Assembly: GCA_021636625.1 (NCBI GenBank)
Contig: JAJWLX010000018.1
Coordinates: 1 to 54,904, forward strand
Length of the DNA stretch: 54,904 bases
Direction: 5' to 3'
Source: Prevotella sp.
GTDB lineage: Bacteria; Bacteroidota; Bacteroidia; Bacteroidales; Bacteroidaceae
A program made the position numbers and the translations under genes. This document shows, one piece after another, positions 8,188 through 17,468 of this stretch. The notes below the pieces were generated by a model. The model had not been told where the DNA came from and made no database searches. It saw nothing but the letters and a program-made list of their open reading frames with translations. How positions within the stretch are numbered: the stretch's first letter is position 1; each line of letters opens with the position of its first letter.

Positions 8188-9453
8188 ATGGCTAAAGCGA
8201 AGAAAAAGGAAGAAATTGAGGAGGTCGTTGCAGAGGTAATACCTTCTGGCGATGAAGGAGGCAAGATTGCTAAGAAGAAATCTGGGCGTCCTAAGAAAGT
8301 TGATGGATTGATACTGGCAGAAAATCCACACTATTTTATTTCTCAGCCAAACGATGTTACTCAGGCAATCAGCAATCTTTCTGCAGTTGAGAGAAATTGT
8401 TGGTTGCAGATTCTTCGTGGTATACAGAAAAACAAGGATCTTCCAGATGGACATCCTGAGAAGTATCAGCTTACCCTGACTCGTAGCCAGCTGCTTGAAT
8501 GTGTATCCGGGCATAGCTCAAACTTGGATTATGCCTTCAATGCATTAAAGAACATCACTGATTCAAAGAAGGTCTTTCATTCCAAAGACGGTCACCGCAT
8601 TTATGCTGGTTTATTGTCGTATGTGGATGAGCATCCTGATCAAGAGACCTACACTGTGGGTATTACTCCAGTACTCCTCCCCTACTTTACCAACCTCTCA
8701 TCTGAATTTACTGTCTTTGACATGTATATCGAGATGAGCTTCAAGAGTGTGTACTCACAACGCTTCTATGAATTCTGCTGTCAGTATCGCAACAAGGAAG
8801 ACAAGATCTTCTTCATGACCGTTCATGATATCAAGAAGATGTTCAACCTTCTAGAAATTAAGGATGAAAAGGGCAACATTATCCAGAAAGAACAGTATAA
8901 AAACGGTTCTGATTTCAAGAAGCGAGTGCTTGACAAGGCTAAGAACGACATCAGGAAACTCTACGAAAAGGGACTTTGTGACGTTTGTTTTGATTATAAG
9001 GTTAAGAGCAAGAACTCCAGAGGTGCTGTTACTGCCTACTATTTTATCATTGAAACAAATGGTAATACTGCAAGACTTGGTGCAAAGAAGCCGATTACAC
9101 CAACACAGATTAAGATTCTGTCTGAAGGTTATGGTGCAAAACTGACCAAGATCATCACCCAGATCAACACCTTCCTTCGTGCGCATTTCAGAGTTGAGCA
9201 GTCCAGCTATTATATCACTGCCATCAGCAAATCTGTTTCTACAGTTGACTCGCAGTCAGAAAGAATTGAAATTCTAGAGAAAATTGCCAAGCAGCTGAAG
9301 AAAATAGCCTTGAGATATAGTAAAGATGATTTTGATACTAACGAGAGAAAAATCTGTGGTTCAGTATGCAAGATGCTCTATGAAGATTATGGAGTTCCGT
9401 ATATGAATGGAAAGCCAGGTAAGGGAGTACAAGGTAGATTGTTTGACGATTAA
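8188..9453 (+). CDS. Rep_3-family replication initiator with N-terminal AT-hook (421 aa)
   Basis: The first ~35 residues are charged and include an AT-hook-like KSGRPKKV, suited to AT-rich origin DNA. Residues ~50-300 have the two-winged-helix pattern of Rep_3 (RepB/RepE-like) initiators, with SAVERNCWLQILRGIQ, FDMYIEMSFKSVYSQRFYEF, FMTVHDIKKMFNL and DFKKRVLDKAKNDIRKLYEKG as WH1/WH2 helices. A C-terminal helical extension (~310-421) is not part of the core. The gene sits at the edge of the Rep-box array, to which its product should bind to open the origin. The next gene starts 11 bp later and is co-transcribed. I name no gene symbol because several unrelated naming schemes exist. Confidence 0.93.
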   Translation: MAKAKKKEEIEEVVAEVIPSGDEGGKIAKKKSGRPKKVDGLILAENPHYFISQPNDVTQAISNLSAVERNCWLQILRGIQKNKDLPDGHPEKYQLTLTRSQLLECVSGHSSNLDYAFNALKNITDSKKVFHSKDGHRIYAGLLSYVDEHPDQETYTVGITPVLLPYFTNLSSEFTVFDMYIEMSFKSVYSQRFYEFCCQYRNKEDKIFFMTVHDIKKMFNLLEIKDEKGNIIQKEQYKNGSDFKKRVLDKAKNDIRKLYEKGLCDVCFDYKVKSKNSRGAVTAYYFIIETNGNTARLGAKKPITPTQIKILSEGYGAKLTKIITQINTFLRAHFRVEQSSYYITAISKSVSTVDSQSERIEILEKIAKQLKKIALRYSKDDFDTNERKICGSVCKMLYEDYGVPYMNGKPGKGVQGRLFDD

Positions 9454-9464
9454 TACATAAGATT

Positions 9465-9956
9465 ATGGTGAAAATAATTTCTAGTTTCAATTCATCCATT
9501 CCATCTGTGCGCAAAGTGAAGAATTGGTTGCAAACTGACCCACATCACATTTGGCATGGTAGAGATAGGTTGGTTGTATTCTTCATCCTGGCTGGCGATG
9601 AAGCTGCCACTGCATTCATTCCGCTAGAAGAAGTTGACTTCTCGGAACAGGATGAAGGTCTGAGAATGATTTTAGAATCTACTCATCATGAGGAAATGGA
9701 GAAAAGGAAATATTATCAGCAAGTGTATTTCAAGCTCAATGCTCATCTTGACGCTCTGGATGACCTGAACATTCAGCTTACCTCTACTTCTAAAGATGAG
9801 GATTTAGACTATTATAATCAAATTGTTGATAGCATCCATGAGCAGCATGAGAAGTTGATGAATTTTATCAATGATGTTTTTGTATGGAGAGACAGGAAGG
9901 ATATGGGAGCTTATCTTGGTGAGATCCCATCTGTTGAAATCTCTGAGGAAGAATAG
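9465..9956 (+). CDS. Rep-linked acidic coiled-coil protein of unknown function (163 aa)
   Basis: It lies 11 bp after rep and ends just before a terminator, so the two genes form a bicistron. The N-terminus (KVKNWLQTDPHHIWHGRDRLVVFFILAGDE) is a compact mixed segment. Residues ~60-135 are strongly helical and charged (MEKRKYYQQVYFKLNAHLDAL, EQHEKLMNFINDVF), probably a coiled coil, and the tail is acidic (EISEEE). It is not recognised as a known family. A role in copy control or in loading the replication machinery is an inference from position only. Confidence 0.8.
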   Translation: MVKIISSFNSSIPSVRKVKNWLQTDPHHIWHGRDRLVVFFILAGDEAATAFIPLEEVDFSEQDEGLRMILESTHHEEMEKRKYYQQVYFKLNAHLDALDDLNIQLTSTSKDEDLDYYNQIVDSIHEQHEKLMNFINDVFVWRDRKDMGAYLGEIPSVEISEEE

Positions 9957-9964
9957 TATATACG

Positions 9965-9995
9965 GGGCATGTCTTCAGCAAGGCATGCCCTTTCT
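9965..9995 (+). terminator. Terminator of the rep operon
   Basis: GGGCATG (9965-9971) pairs with CATGCCC (9984-9990), followed by TTTCTC, nine bases after the stop of the rep partner. Confidence 0.75.
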
Positions 9996-10129
9996 CGTTG
10001 TATTTTGTCCTCTCCCCTACCCTATTCTGTAACATATTTCCGGCATTTTCCTTTACCTCTTACTTGCATTAATATCTGGATATTTTCCCATCTATAACAT
10101 TCTTGATTGAACGCTATCATTAAAAGTTT

Positions 10130-13100
10130 GTATGTTTGAAAGTTTGTAAGCACATTTACATGTAGGTTACCTTACTTGATTGTAGTATGATGTAAATAGC
10201 TGATCTATAGAATTATATCTTATTTGCAGGTTTGCAAACATGTTTGAAAACAAATAAAAATGTTCGCTATTTACTTTATTTTAGAATCCATTTTGTTCAG
10301 AGCATGGGAATTAGTTTATCCCCTACCCTACTTGCTTATTGTATTTGCAACGTGGCGATAGTAAACCTATATAGTTACCATGAGAATGGAATCGTCTGTT
10401 GAAAACTACATAAAAGTAGGGAGTCTTGACTATAGATTAAGAATGGGGTAAATCAACTTTAGTAGTCGTAACATATGACTGAAGTAATGATACAGGAGAT
10501 GGAGGATGCTGCAGCCAGGTTATCGACTCTTCATGGTGAGGAGTTAATGCAAGAAGCCGCTGTTCCAAAGAAGATTGTTGCAGAGGACTTTTTTTTGTGG
10601 CGGAACTGCGGCGTTATACAATCCAATTGTAGAATGAATGGATATAAAAGATAAGCGACTTGCAGAATCTGAAGGCTCTGCTTATAAAAATTCTGATTTT
10701 TCGTTAGAAACTCCTTCTGGAAACTTATGAACTGTTGCCATGAAAGTTCATGATTGAAGATATAAGTGGCTACATAGATGATTTGTGACTGCCGTAACAC
10801 GAATTTGTATCAGATGCTTATTAATTATATTTGGACAGACTTAACTGTCATAGTTGTATAAGATACCTGCTACCCTACCCCATCAATAATCTATCTTACA
10901 TACTTTTTGTTATTCTTTACTATCTTATTTTGTATTGAGCTTTCCAAATCTTTTCACCTGATGATGTGTTCTCTTTTACTTTAAATTTCTGTTTGAAAGT
11001 TTGAAAACCTATAAACAAGTATATTTGTATATTTGTATTGTGTTTTTTAATACATTAATATATAGATATATAGCTATAGTATATGTTTATAAGTATGTTT
11101 GAAAACAAAAAAAAACAGATAAATGGAAAACCCGTACGCAAACGTATTGCATTTGTCACTCTTCCATTTTTTTTGAATCTCTATATATCATTGTGCTCTC
11201 TCCTTCTTTCTTTTTCAAGATATATTGTTTGCTCGTTTAATTGCTAGTTTGTCTGGTTGATTTTTGTTCTTTTGATCTCAAACATTCTTGTTTCTTTGTA
11301 TCATGGTAAACATGATATTTTGTTTTAGTATGTTTTATTATCCGTATTACTGCCTGATTTTATTATATTGTTGACTCTGTGGAAAATTTCTTGAATGTTT
11401 GAAAATAAGCATTATGTGAAGCTGTTTACTTCTAAACATGAAAAACCGAAAACATGTTAACTAGAAAGATATAAAGTCAGAATACGGGTTATCATATTAT
11501 TATCTCTTTTATTCAATATCGTTTGTTTACATGTATGTTTGTAAACTAAAAAACAAAAATATTTGTAACAGTATCGTTTTATCCTGGTTCAGTCTGTTAA
11601 CTGTTACATGAGTTTAATTGGGTATCTATTTTGTATGTTTGAAAACATGTTTCATTGAATCCTTGTTTAAATTCACGATACACTATGACTTTTATTTATT
11701 CCTGTTTACTTTCTCATATTTACTAATATATTCCTATTTTATTGAATTCTTTGTATATTTGAAAACAAACATGTTTGAAAGAATGAATCTTTGAAAGTTA
11801 GAATTAGTTTTTCTGGTGTTTCTTAGAGTTGTTAACTTACTGATATGCAGTTTATTAATATACTTATAATATTGCTTACATGAAAACATGTATGATTGTA
11901 TACATGTATTTCCTATTGTGTTTTATAGGGTTTTAGGTTGTTTTGTTTTACTATTTGTAATGTACTTTATGACTTGAGATTCATTGCTTCTTTTTAGTTT
12001 TGATCTTACCTTTTTTGTTTGAATGTTTGGACGTTTGATTGTTTGTATGTTTGAATATTTGAAAACATGCAGGCATATCAAATGTCCTTTATGTCTTTTT
12101 AATTTGTTCGTAAACATGTATGTTTGGTTACATGTTACTTTGTTTTCTGTAACTTTTTAATATTCCTGTTTTATCTGTTGGCACGCTTACATGAATACAT
12201 GTAACTTTGTATGTTTGATTGTTTGATTCTTTGCAAACCGATAATTACGTATATATGATTATCTGTATGTTTGATTTCAATTAAACAAAGTCTTTTGTTT
12301 TTTTACACTGGTTCCTTTCAAAGCTTGCTAACATTTTCTTTGGTTGTTTGATTGTTTGATAGTTGGCAAACTAGCTAGAATGTAAACGTGTATGATTGAA
12401 AGCAAACATGTTTGCATTTAGCATTTCGGTTCATTATCTTTGTGATGCATTTCATATTTACTTTCTTTTTTGTAACACCGCAACCATGTATGTTAGAATT
12501 TGGTCGAGAATTCTTTCGGTGGTTGGACAGAGAGTGTGTCTGAGGGTGACGAACAATGCCATCCAACGTGCACTCAGTTGGTCTTTCTCTCAGACGCTTT
12601 GCAAAGATAATCATTCATGGGGAGAATTTACATTTTTCATTCAATAATTTGTTTTATAATCTTTTTGATGACTGGAACAAGGATCGATGTTTTTTCGTAA
12701 GTTTGTATTCCTGAATGTTTCCTAACAGTTTTATCCTGGTGTTGCTTGATTTTGTTTGGTATTCTATCATCAATTATCTGCAATCTCCTTTTCTTTCCTT
12801 ATCTGATTTTTGTATGTTACTTTTGGGGAGGTATGTTTCTTGTTGATGTTAATAGAGAGGAGTAGGGAGGTAGGTGTTTCCGCTGGAACTTCTATCAGCT
12901 CTACTTTTCTTTATAGTGTTGCTTAACTGTCCCTTTTCCTTTTTATACTCAGTTCGTTTATGTTTGAAAGTTAGTATGTTTGGCAGTTTGTAAAACCGAA
13001 AGTAGAAAAACAATAAAATGTGTATGTTTGAAAACCATTTTAATTGTTTTTTATAAACATTTGATTAATAGTATAATATGAGTTGTTTGATGTTTACAAA

Positions 13101-13188
13101 ATATTATGTACACAAACATGTTTGCAAAATATTATGTTTGAAAACAATCTTTTTTGCGATTTCTCTTGTTTATTTCAATTATTTAATG
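10130..13188. repeat. 3-kb gene-free centromere-like repeat tract
   Basis: The T-rich tract carries many TTTGAAAAC or TGTTTGAAAACA motifs (near 10241, 10997, 11094, 11637, 11756, 12055, 13026 and 13135) mixed with ACATGT. The perfect palindrome AAACATGTTT occurs at 10236, 11767, 12404 (within the 14-bp palindrome GCAAACATGTTTGC) and 13114. Phrases such as GTATGTTTGAAAACATG recur in both orientations. It ends at the parA promoter. A partition site (parS) bound by the small ribbon-helix-helix partner is the best reading, though 3 kb is long for one. Except for the relic at 10475-10729, no coding sequence is convincing. Confidence 0.7.
10475..10729 (+). pseudogene. Decayed small gene inside the repeat tract
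   Basis: ATG 10475 opens MTEVMIQEMEDAAARL..., a good amphipathic start that runs 59 codons to TAA 10654, but it changes character after an eight-T run (about 10589-10596). In the frame two bases away the sequence continues as CGGTAALYNPIVE, a TGA, then MDIKDKRLAESEGSAYKNSDF up to TGA 10727-10729. It reads as one protein of about 85 residues broken by slippage in the T-run and one stop codon. No family is recognised. Confidence 0.4.
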
Positions 13189-13196
13189 TATCTTTG
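13189..13196 (+). promoter_or_regulatory. -7 element TATCTTTG of parA
   Basis: TATCTTTGCACC lies 31 bp upstream of the parA ATG and directly after the last repeat motifs. A partner bound to the repeats could repress it. Confidence 0.7.
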
Positions 13197-13227
13197 CACC
13201 ATAAATTAATAATTAAAAGTCAAAGAT

Positions 13228-14034
13228 ATGGAAAATAGACTGAAAATGATCTTGGCTATCGTCAATAATAAGGGTGGCGTTGGCAAAACGACTACAGTGC
13301 AAAATCTTGCAGCTGGTATGCTCCGAAAGGATAAGAATCTAAGAATCCTTGAGATAGACTTGGATCCTCAGTGTAACTTAACCCTTTTGAACCATGCTCC
13401 AGAAGGTTGTGCTACTGTTTTTGATTCTATGATTGCTTGTAAGGGTCTTCCTATATACAAGTCTAAGATAGGTGCGTATTATGTTCCAGGTTCTGCAAAA
13501 ATGCAGGATGTTGATCCTTTCCTTCAGAATACCGGATCTCCTCGTCAAGTGTTAGGAGCTTGCATCAGCAGTCCTTGCATAGATTTTACCGGTGAAGGTA
13601 TCACTGATCCTATAGATTTCTTTGACTATATCTTCATTGATTGCCCTCCAGCATTGTCTCAGTCAACTTACAATGCTATGGTTGTTGCCAGTCATTTGCT
13701 TATACCAGTTCAGATGGAAGGACTTTCTGTGAATGGTTTGGCTGCCATTCTTGGAGCATTGAATGAGGTAAAGAATGGCAGATTTGCCTTGAATAAAGAT
13801 CTTGAATTATTAGGTCTGTTACCTGTAATGCTGGATGAGAGACCTCGCATTGTCCGTCAGGCGCTGGGTTTTCTTAAAGATATATATGGTGATAAGGTCT
13901 TGTCGCATGGTATTCGACGTTGCATCAAGGTAAATGAAGCGCAGACAGAGCTGACTGACCTGTTCTCATATTCACCTTATTGTACAGCAGCAAATGACTA
14001 CTCTTTAGTAATTAAAGAATTGTTTAATCTATAA
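13228..14034 (+). CDS. parA: ParA-type partition ATPase (268 aa)
   Basis: This is a deviant-Walker ATPase that segregates plasmid copies over the nucleoid. Residues ~14-21 are KGGVGKTT (deviant Walker A). The A' region is EIDLDPQCNLT, and the Walker B strand is DYIFIDCPPALSQ. LLIPVQMEGLSVNGL and LPVMLDERPRIVRQAL are typical later ParA segments. There is no N-terminal helix-turn-helix, so it fits the short type Ib class, in which a separate small protein binds DNA. The start at 13228 follows the TATCTTTG promoter; a second ATG at 13246 is possible. The partner gene begins 12 bp after the stop. Confidence 0.93.
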   Translation: MENRLKMILAIVNNKGGVGKTTTVQNLAAGMLRKDKNLRILEIDLDPQCNLTLLNHAPEGCATVFDSMIACKGLPIYKSKIGAYYVPGSAKMQDVDPFLQNTGSPRQVLGACISSPCIDFTGEGITDPIDFFDYIFIDCPPALSQSTYNAMVVASHLLIPVQMEGLSVNGLAAILGALNEVKNGRFALNKDLELLGLLPVMLDERPRIVRQALGFLKDIYGDKVLSHGIRRCIKVNEAQTELTDLFSYSPYCTAANDYSLVIKELFNL

Positions 14035-14046
14035 ATATTTAGAATT

Positions 14047-14295
14047 ATGGCAGGAAAGGATTTTCGCGCAGCGTTTAGTAATATGAATCAGGCAGTACGT
14101 CCTGGTAATGAACAGCCTGTTGTTAAGAAACAGAAGATGTCTCTTGCAGAGAAAAGAGCCACTATGCATGGTGTTCAGACTTATTTGTCTGATGAAGACT
14201 ATGAGCAGCTTATGCTCACTAAGATTAAGACAAAAAAGAGTTGTGAAGAGATATTACGTGATGCTTTAAAGCAGTATATTCAGGCATTTAAGTAA
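14047..14295 (+). CDS. Small ribbon-helix-helix partition partner (82 aa)
   Basis: The first ~45 residues are polar, probably disordered and basic in part (VVKKQKMSLAEKRATM), the region by which small ParB-type proteins usually stimulate ParA. The last ~38 residues form a strand-helix-helix (HGVQTYLSDEDYEQLMLTKI, SCEEILRDALKQYI), as in ribbon-helix-helix DNA-binding proteins such as ParG. It follows parA by 12 bp and is followed by a terminator. By position it should bind the upstream AAACATGTTT/TTTGAAAAC repeats. It could also be a plain repressor of parA, and many such proteins do both. Confidence 0.8.
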   Translation: MAGKDFRAAFSNMNQAVRPGNEQPVVKKQKMSLAEKRATMHGVQTYLSDEDYEQLMLTKIKTKKSCEEILRDALKQYIQAFK

Positions 14296-14319
14296 AATGT
14301 CTGCTAAGAGATAGGGGTG

Positions 14320-14362
14320 GCCATTGACTGAGATTGTTGGATCTTAGGCAATGGCTTTTTTT
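14320..14362 (+). terminator. Terminator of the par operon
   Basis: GCCATTGACTGAGAT pairs with ATCTTAGGCAATGGC (14320-14355), followed by seven T. A strong intrinsic terminator. Confidence 0.9.
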
Positions 14363-14525
14363 ATTTTGTCTTAAGCTGTACTGATGTTTCCTTGCTTTTT
14401 TCTATGTAAACAGAATTAACTTTTTATACTGTTGCGATGTTTGTCTATGTATTATATCTATAGGTAATTTTGCTATCGATATAAAACCTCGTGCTTTTTC
14501 GGTCTGACTTACCTGTTATCACTTG

Positions 14526-14836
14526 CTTTTTGACGTGCAAAGGTATGGCAGGCTTGTCAGATACCAAACACCACATTTCTGTTATCTGCAGAGAATCTTT
14601 TCAAGCAGCCTTCCACAATCAGAGATTGGGTATTCCAGAAAAGATTCTCTACAGATTGTTGGGTGTTCTGACTTTTTGGCCAGCCATCTTTGGGAGCACG
14701 TAAAAAGGCAAAGTGATGACGGGTATGCCGGAATGACTTTAAAAAAAACTCGGATTTTACGATAGCAAAAGTCTTAAAAAGGCTGTGAATCTGAAATCCA
14801 GAATAAATTCAAGTTGAACTTTAAAGGATTAAGAAC
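14526..14836 (+). promoter_or_regulatory. Long structured leader/inverted repeat, copy L1
   Basis: The outer arms CTTTTTgACGTGC (14526-14538) and GCACGTAAAAAG (14696-14707) enclose nested stems: AACACC with GGTGTT, ATCTG with CAGAT, and AGAGAATCTTTTC (14590-14602) with GAAAAGATTCTCT (14638-14650). A conserved tail follows (TATGCCGGAATG, AAAAAAACTCGGATT, AATCCAGAAT), and the ATG lies 130 bp after the outer arm. The same layout recurs at 25171, 27655 and 32508. The ATCTG/CAGAT pair is ATCGG/CCGAT in the other copies, a compensatory change. Confidence 0.8.
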
Positions 14837-15175
14837 ATGACAGAGACAATTCAAATCAAGGTTCCCATGTGGAACATCGAGAGTGAGACAGGTTACAAGC
14901 CACGTACCACATTTTGGCAGGATTTTTCCATAGCTGATGCTTTTGGAGGGGATGCCGTTACAGACACATTCCATCGTGCGTTCAATGAATGGAAAGACAA
15001 TTGTGTTTACATTACTGAACTTGTTATGGTGTTGAATCATAAGATTGCCCAGTGGTATGAAAAAAACATGGAGCTAGCCAAACTTTACGATAAGTATTAT
15101 CATGCAGCAGCTTGTTACGCAGAGGATAATCTCAAAGGGGCTAAGCTACAGTATTATTATAGAGTAACAGATTAA
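14837..15175 (+). CDS. Conserved mobile-element protein of unknown function (112 aa)
   Basis: The sequence MTETIQIKVPMWNIESETGY, then TTFWQDFSIADAFGGDAV, then DTFHRAFNEWKDN and a helical end (YDKYYHAAACYAEDNLKGAKL) is of a kind I recognise from Bacteroides and Prevotella conjugative elements, but it has no assigned function. It is soluble and mostly helical with no catalytic motif. It is the first gene behind leader L1 and is joined to the next gene by a 45-bp gap that contains a short hairpin (15186-15206). Expression soon after plasmid entry is an inference from the leader. Confidence 0.8.
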   Translation: MTETIQIKVPMWNIESETGYKPRTTFWQDFSIADAFGGDAVTDTFHRAFNEWKDNCVYITELVMVLNHKIAQWYEKNMELAKLYDKYYHAAACYAEDNLKGAKLQYYYRVTD

Positions 15176-15185
15176 AGAAGGAAAC

Positions 15186-15206
15186 GGCAAGGCTAACCAC
15201 CTTGCC
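15186..15206 (+). promoter_or_regulatory. Intercistronic hairpin GGCAAGG-ctaacca-CCTTGCC
   Basis: A perfect 7-bp stem lies between two genes. The equivalent site after radC (26174-26194) is GGAGAGG-ctcacca-CCTCTCC in the same frame AACGG..AGGCT.ACCACCT..CC, with two compensatory pair changes. Confidence 0.65.
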
Positions 15207-15220
15207 ACAACTTTTTCAAC

Positions 15221-15709
15221 ATGGCTGACATTTTAGATGATGAAATTTTGGAGTTGGAAGGTCTTTTTGCATCAGACAACTCAAGTATGAGAAATCGGCA
15301 TATAGAGTTTGCCAGACGTGATTATGTAAAGCTCAAGCAGTTGGGGTATGTCCGTGCTCCTTCTGAACTTAAACTCAATGAGTATCTTTGGGTTGACGTA
15401 CTTTTCTACTTGCAACCACGCACTCAAGTAGAGAAGATTGAGGAAAACCTGGAAATTAGAATATTGCAGCATCCCAATGGATTGTGGACATATGGGGTTC
15501 TTGTAAGCTATGGAACCAGGGGATGGTCTTTCTTGCCAGGTCTTTTTACCGGTCTTTTTCGTTCCGAGAATGAGGCGCATGATACGGCTATCAATAGCCT
15601 GGTCAGATTTCTACAGGAAGACAAGAAAGCAGCTAAACTTGTGAAGAAGTTAAAGGGTCGGCTTTCTGGTACCCTGCAGTTGGACTTGTTTGCTGGTTTT
15701 GTCTTTTAG
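15221..15709 (+). CDS. Hypothetical protein (162 aa)
   Basis: Second gene of the L1 operon. An acidic N-terminus (DILDDEILELEGLF) is followed by RRDYVKLKQLGYVRAPSELK, a hydrophobic middle (SYGTRGWSFLPGLFTGLF) and a helical C-terminal half with KKAAKLVKKLKGR, ending LQLDLFAGFVF. No signal peptide or clear membrane helix is seen and no family is recognised. Codon use resembles that of its neighbours. The transcript probably ends in the hairpins at 15757-15808. Confidence 0.75.
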   Translation: MADILDDEILELEGLFASDNSSMRNRHIEFARRDYVKLKQLGYVRAPSELKLNEYLWVDVLFYLQPRTQVEKIEENLEIRILQHPNGLWTYGVLVSYGTRGWSFLPGLFTGLFRSENEAHDTAINSLVRFLQEDKKAAKLVKKLKGRLSGTLQLDLFAGFVF

Positions 15710-15756
15710 CAGGGAGTGGGGGAGAGGCTCTATCTAGGGTTTCTTCCCCTCGGTTC

Positions 15757-15808
15757 GGCTGCTTTCTTAGGGCGCAGCCGTCCGGCATAACAGGAAGGTT
15801 ATGCCGGA
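15757..15808. promoter_or_regulatory. Two adjacent GC-rich hairpins after the L1 operon
   Basis: GGCTGC...GCAGCC (about 15757-15779) is followed directly by TCCGGCATAAC-aggaag-GTTATGCCGGA (15781-15808), an 11-bp perfect stem. The half-site GTTATGCCGGAA recurs singly in leader tails L2-L4 (with GGTATGCCGGAA in L1). No T-run follows, so simple termination is not assured. Confidence 0.6.
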
Positions 15809-15978
15809 AATAGGTATCGCAGATGCTTGCCTAATGGCTGATTTTTTATATCTATATTTTTTGGAGAAGTTTGGAGAGTTGCAATGGGGGTAGGCTACCT
15901 TCTAACAGATAGGTAGGAGGTCATGCAGGCGATATGATAGAATTTGCCTCCTTTCCTATATCTGCTATGTTAATCTTT

Positions 15979-16005
15979 CCAAGGCTATCTTTTAGGTAGT
16001 CTTGG
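15979..16005 (+). terminator. CCAAGG...CTTGG hairpin module, copy 1
   Basis: CCAAGgCTA-tcttttaggt-AGtCTTGG lies in a ~75-bp module (ATATCTGC.ATGTT.ATCTTTCC ... GATTGATGG.ACT) that recurs after both ssb genes (20163-20189 and 24840-24866). Here it follows no intact ssb. 15809-16245 otherwise holds only simple TCT/ACT-rich sequence. Confidence 0.5.
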
Positions 16006-16245
16006 ATTGATGGCACTTTTTTGTATGTTGTTATATCTACTACTTCTTCTTCTACTACTATATCTACTTCTCCTTTTTCTATCTTTTCCTGCATTACGGA
16101 TAGGGTAGGAGATAGTGTCTGCTATGACCTCCGCAGTTCTAGAGATGTTTGGAAAAACTTCTACATCTTTGGCTATACTGGCAGATTTTACAATGAGTCT
16201 TCGTCATTATTCTCTTAAAAATGGGGAAATCTCGTTTTTTATTTG

Positions 16246-16253
16246 TACTTTTG
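16246..16253 (+). promoter_or_regulatory. -7 element TACTTTTG
   Basis: TACTTTTGCC matches TAnnTTTG and lies 40 bp upstream of the MBL-fold gene. Confidence 0.6.
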
Positions 16254-16293
16254 CCTAGTTATTTCACAAGAATTCGGATGTTAATAGGAAAGA

Positions 16294-17106
16294 ATGGAAA
16301 GAAGAATCATTATATTGAGTGACAATCGTACAGATACCCCTTTGCTCGGGACGGAGCATGGGTTATCTGCTTATATGGAATATGGGGGAAGAAGGTATCT
16401 GCTCGATACCGGGGCTTCCGACTTGTTCATGCTTAATGCAGAGAAACTGGGTGTAGATTTAGGAGAGGTTGATTATTGTCTGATCTCGCATGGGCATAAT
16501 GATCATATTGGTGGGCTATCTGCCTTTTTAGAGATGAATCACAAGGCAAAGGTAATTTTGTCTTCTGAGATTCCTGGGGCTGAATATGCTTCTGTCAGGC
16601 GTTATCTGCATTCTATTACAGGAGATGTGGATTTTCAGAAACATGGAGATCGGTTTGTTTTCATCAAAGAGGATTCTTATGTGGATGGTATTCATGTCTA
16701 TTCTCATCTGGCTCATCATCATGCACAACCTTTGGGCGATAGAACGCTGTTGATAAAGGCTGATAGTGGGGAGTTTGTGAAGGATACTTTTCATCATGAG
16801 TTGGCATTTGTAGTGGGTGATGTTCTCTTTACAGGTTGTGCCCATAACGGTATTTTGAATATTTTGGAATCCATCCAGGAACCTATTCGTTTGTGTCTTG
16901 GTGGCTTTCATCTTTTGGACAGTCATTTAAGCGAGCATTATGAGACGGATGAGCAGTTACGGGAAATCTCTTCGGAATTAGTGCGTCGTTATCCTTATGT
17001 TGAATTCTATACCGGGCATTGTACAGGAGAGCATTGTTTTGAGGTGTTGTCTGAAGAAAAGTTTTTGAGATTGCATCAGTTTCATTGTGGGGATGATATT
17101 TGCTAG
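16294..17106 (+). CDS. MBL-fold metallo-hydrolase (270 aa)
   Basis: The metallo-beta-lactamase signature SHGHNDHIGG (HxHxDH) is at ~residues 67-76. It follows LLDTGASDLFMLNAEKLGVDL, a strand-loop typical of the pterin-related MBL branch annotated as 7,8-dihydropterin-6-methyl-4-(beta-D-ribofuranosyl)aminobenzene 5'-phosphate synthase. Further likely metal ligands are HHHAQPLGDRTL, FTGCAHNGILNI and YTGHCTGEHCF. It is full length and cytosolic, with its own promoter and no operon partner. The substrate is not known. It seems to be a single cargo or host gene among plasmid functions. Confidence 0.88.
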   Translation: MERRIIILSDNRTDTPLLGTEHGLSAYMEYGGRRYLLDTGASDLFMLNAEKLGVDLGEVDYCLISHGHNDHIGGLSAFLEMNHKAKVILSSEIPGAEYASVRRYLHSITGDVDFQKHGDRFVFIKEDSYVDGIHVYSHLAHHHAQPLGDRTLLIKADSGEFVKDTFHHELAFVVGDVLFTGCAHNGILNILESIQEPIRLCLGGFHLLDSHLSEHYETDEQLREISSELVRRYPYVEFYTGHCTGEHCFEVLSEEKFLRLHQFHCGDDIC

Positions 17107-17158
17107 AAATAGGTTGGGTACTTATCGACTGAAACCGATATGATAACTATATCATCAG

Positions 17159-17383
17159 CTAGTCATTGGTATCTTTGTAACCCAAACGGATTTGGAATAT
17201 ACGTGTCAATATCTGTCCTTCAAACGAATGGCGAACTAAATGGGCTGCACGTTTGTCATGAAGCCAAGATGCAAGCTGGTTGGCCAAAGCAAGTCGCTTC
17301 TCTGCCTCTTTCAAGATTGCCATGCCTCGGAAAGAAGAGAGGAGTAAACTTTTGGTTTTTGCCACAACTGAGAGTTTCTTCAC
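17159..17383 (-). pseudogene. N-terminal fragment of an IS1380-family transposase
   Basis: The frame KEAEKRLALANQLASWLHDKR followed by HLVRHSFEGQILTRIFQIRLGYKDTND matches the conserved N-terminal block of IS1380 transposases (REAERRL...LA...D.R....VRHS...L..QR...IA.GYED.ND). It stops after ~74 codons, so the catalytic domain is missing. The matching IS end is at 17469-17538. The element is dead. Confidence 0.8.
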
Positions 17384-17468
17384 ACTAGGAAGAGTAATTC
17401 CTACCGATTTTGTTTGGTTATATAACCGGAAGTTTATTAATTTTGTCCATGTGAAGGTTAGTTTTTTA

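Noticed and set aside
12375..12647. Two overlapping frames in a less AT-rich patch within the repeat tract
   Set aside because: Neither has a recognisable protein pattern. The patch may be a relic, but I could not identify its source.
10130..13188. Array of tRNA genes or a large non-coding RNA
   Set aside because: No cloverleaf-like segments were seen and the tract is too T-rich; the palindromes fit DNA-binding sites better.
16021..16218. Ser/Thr-rich frame of 65 codons
   Set aside because: It arises from simple TCT/ACT repeats; there is no start context or family likeness.
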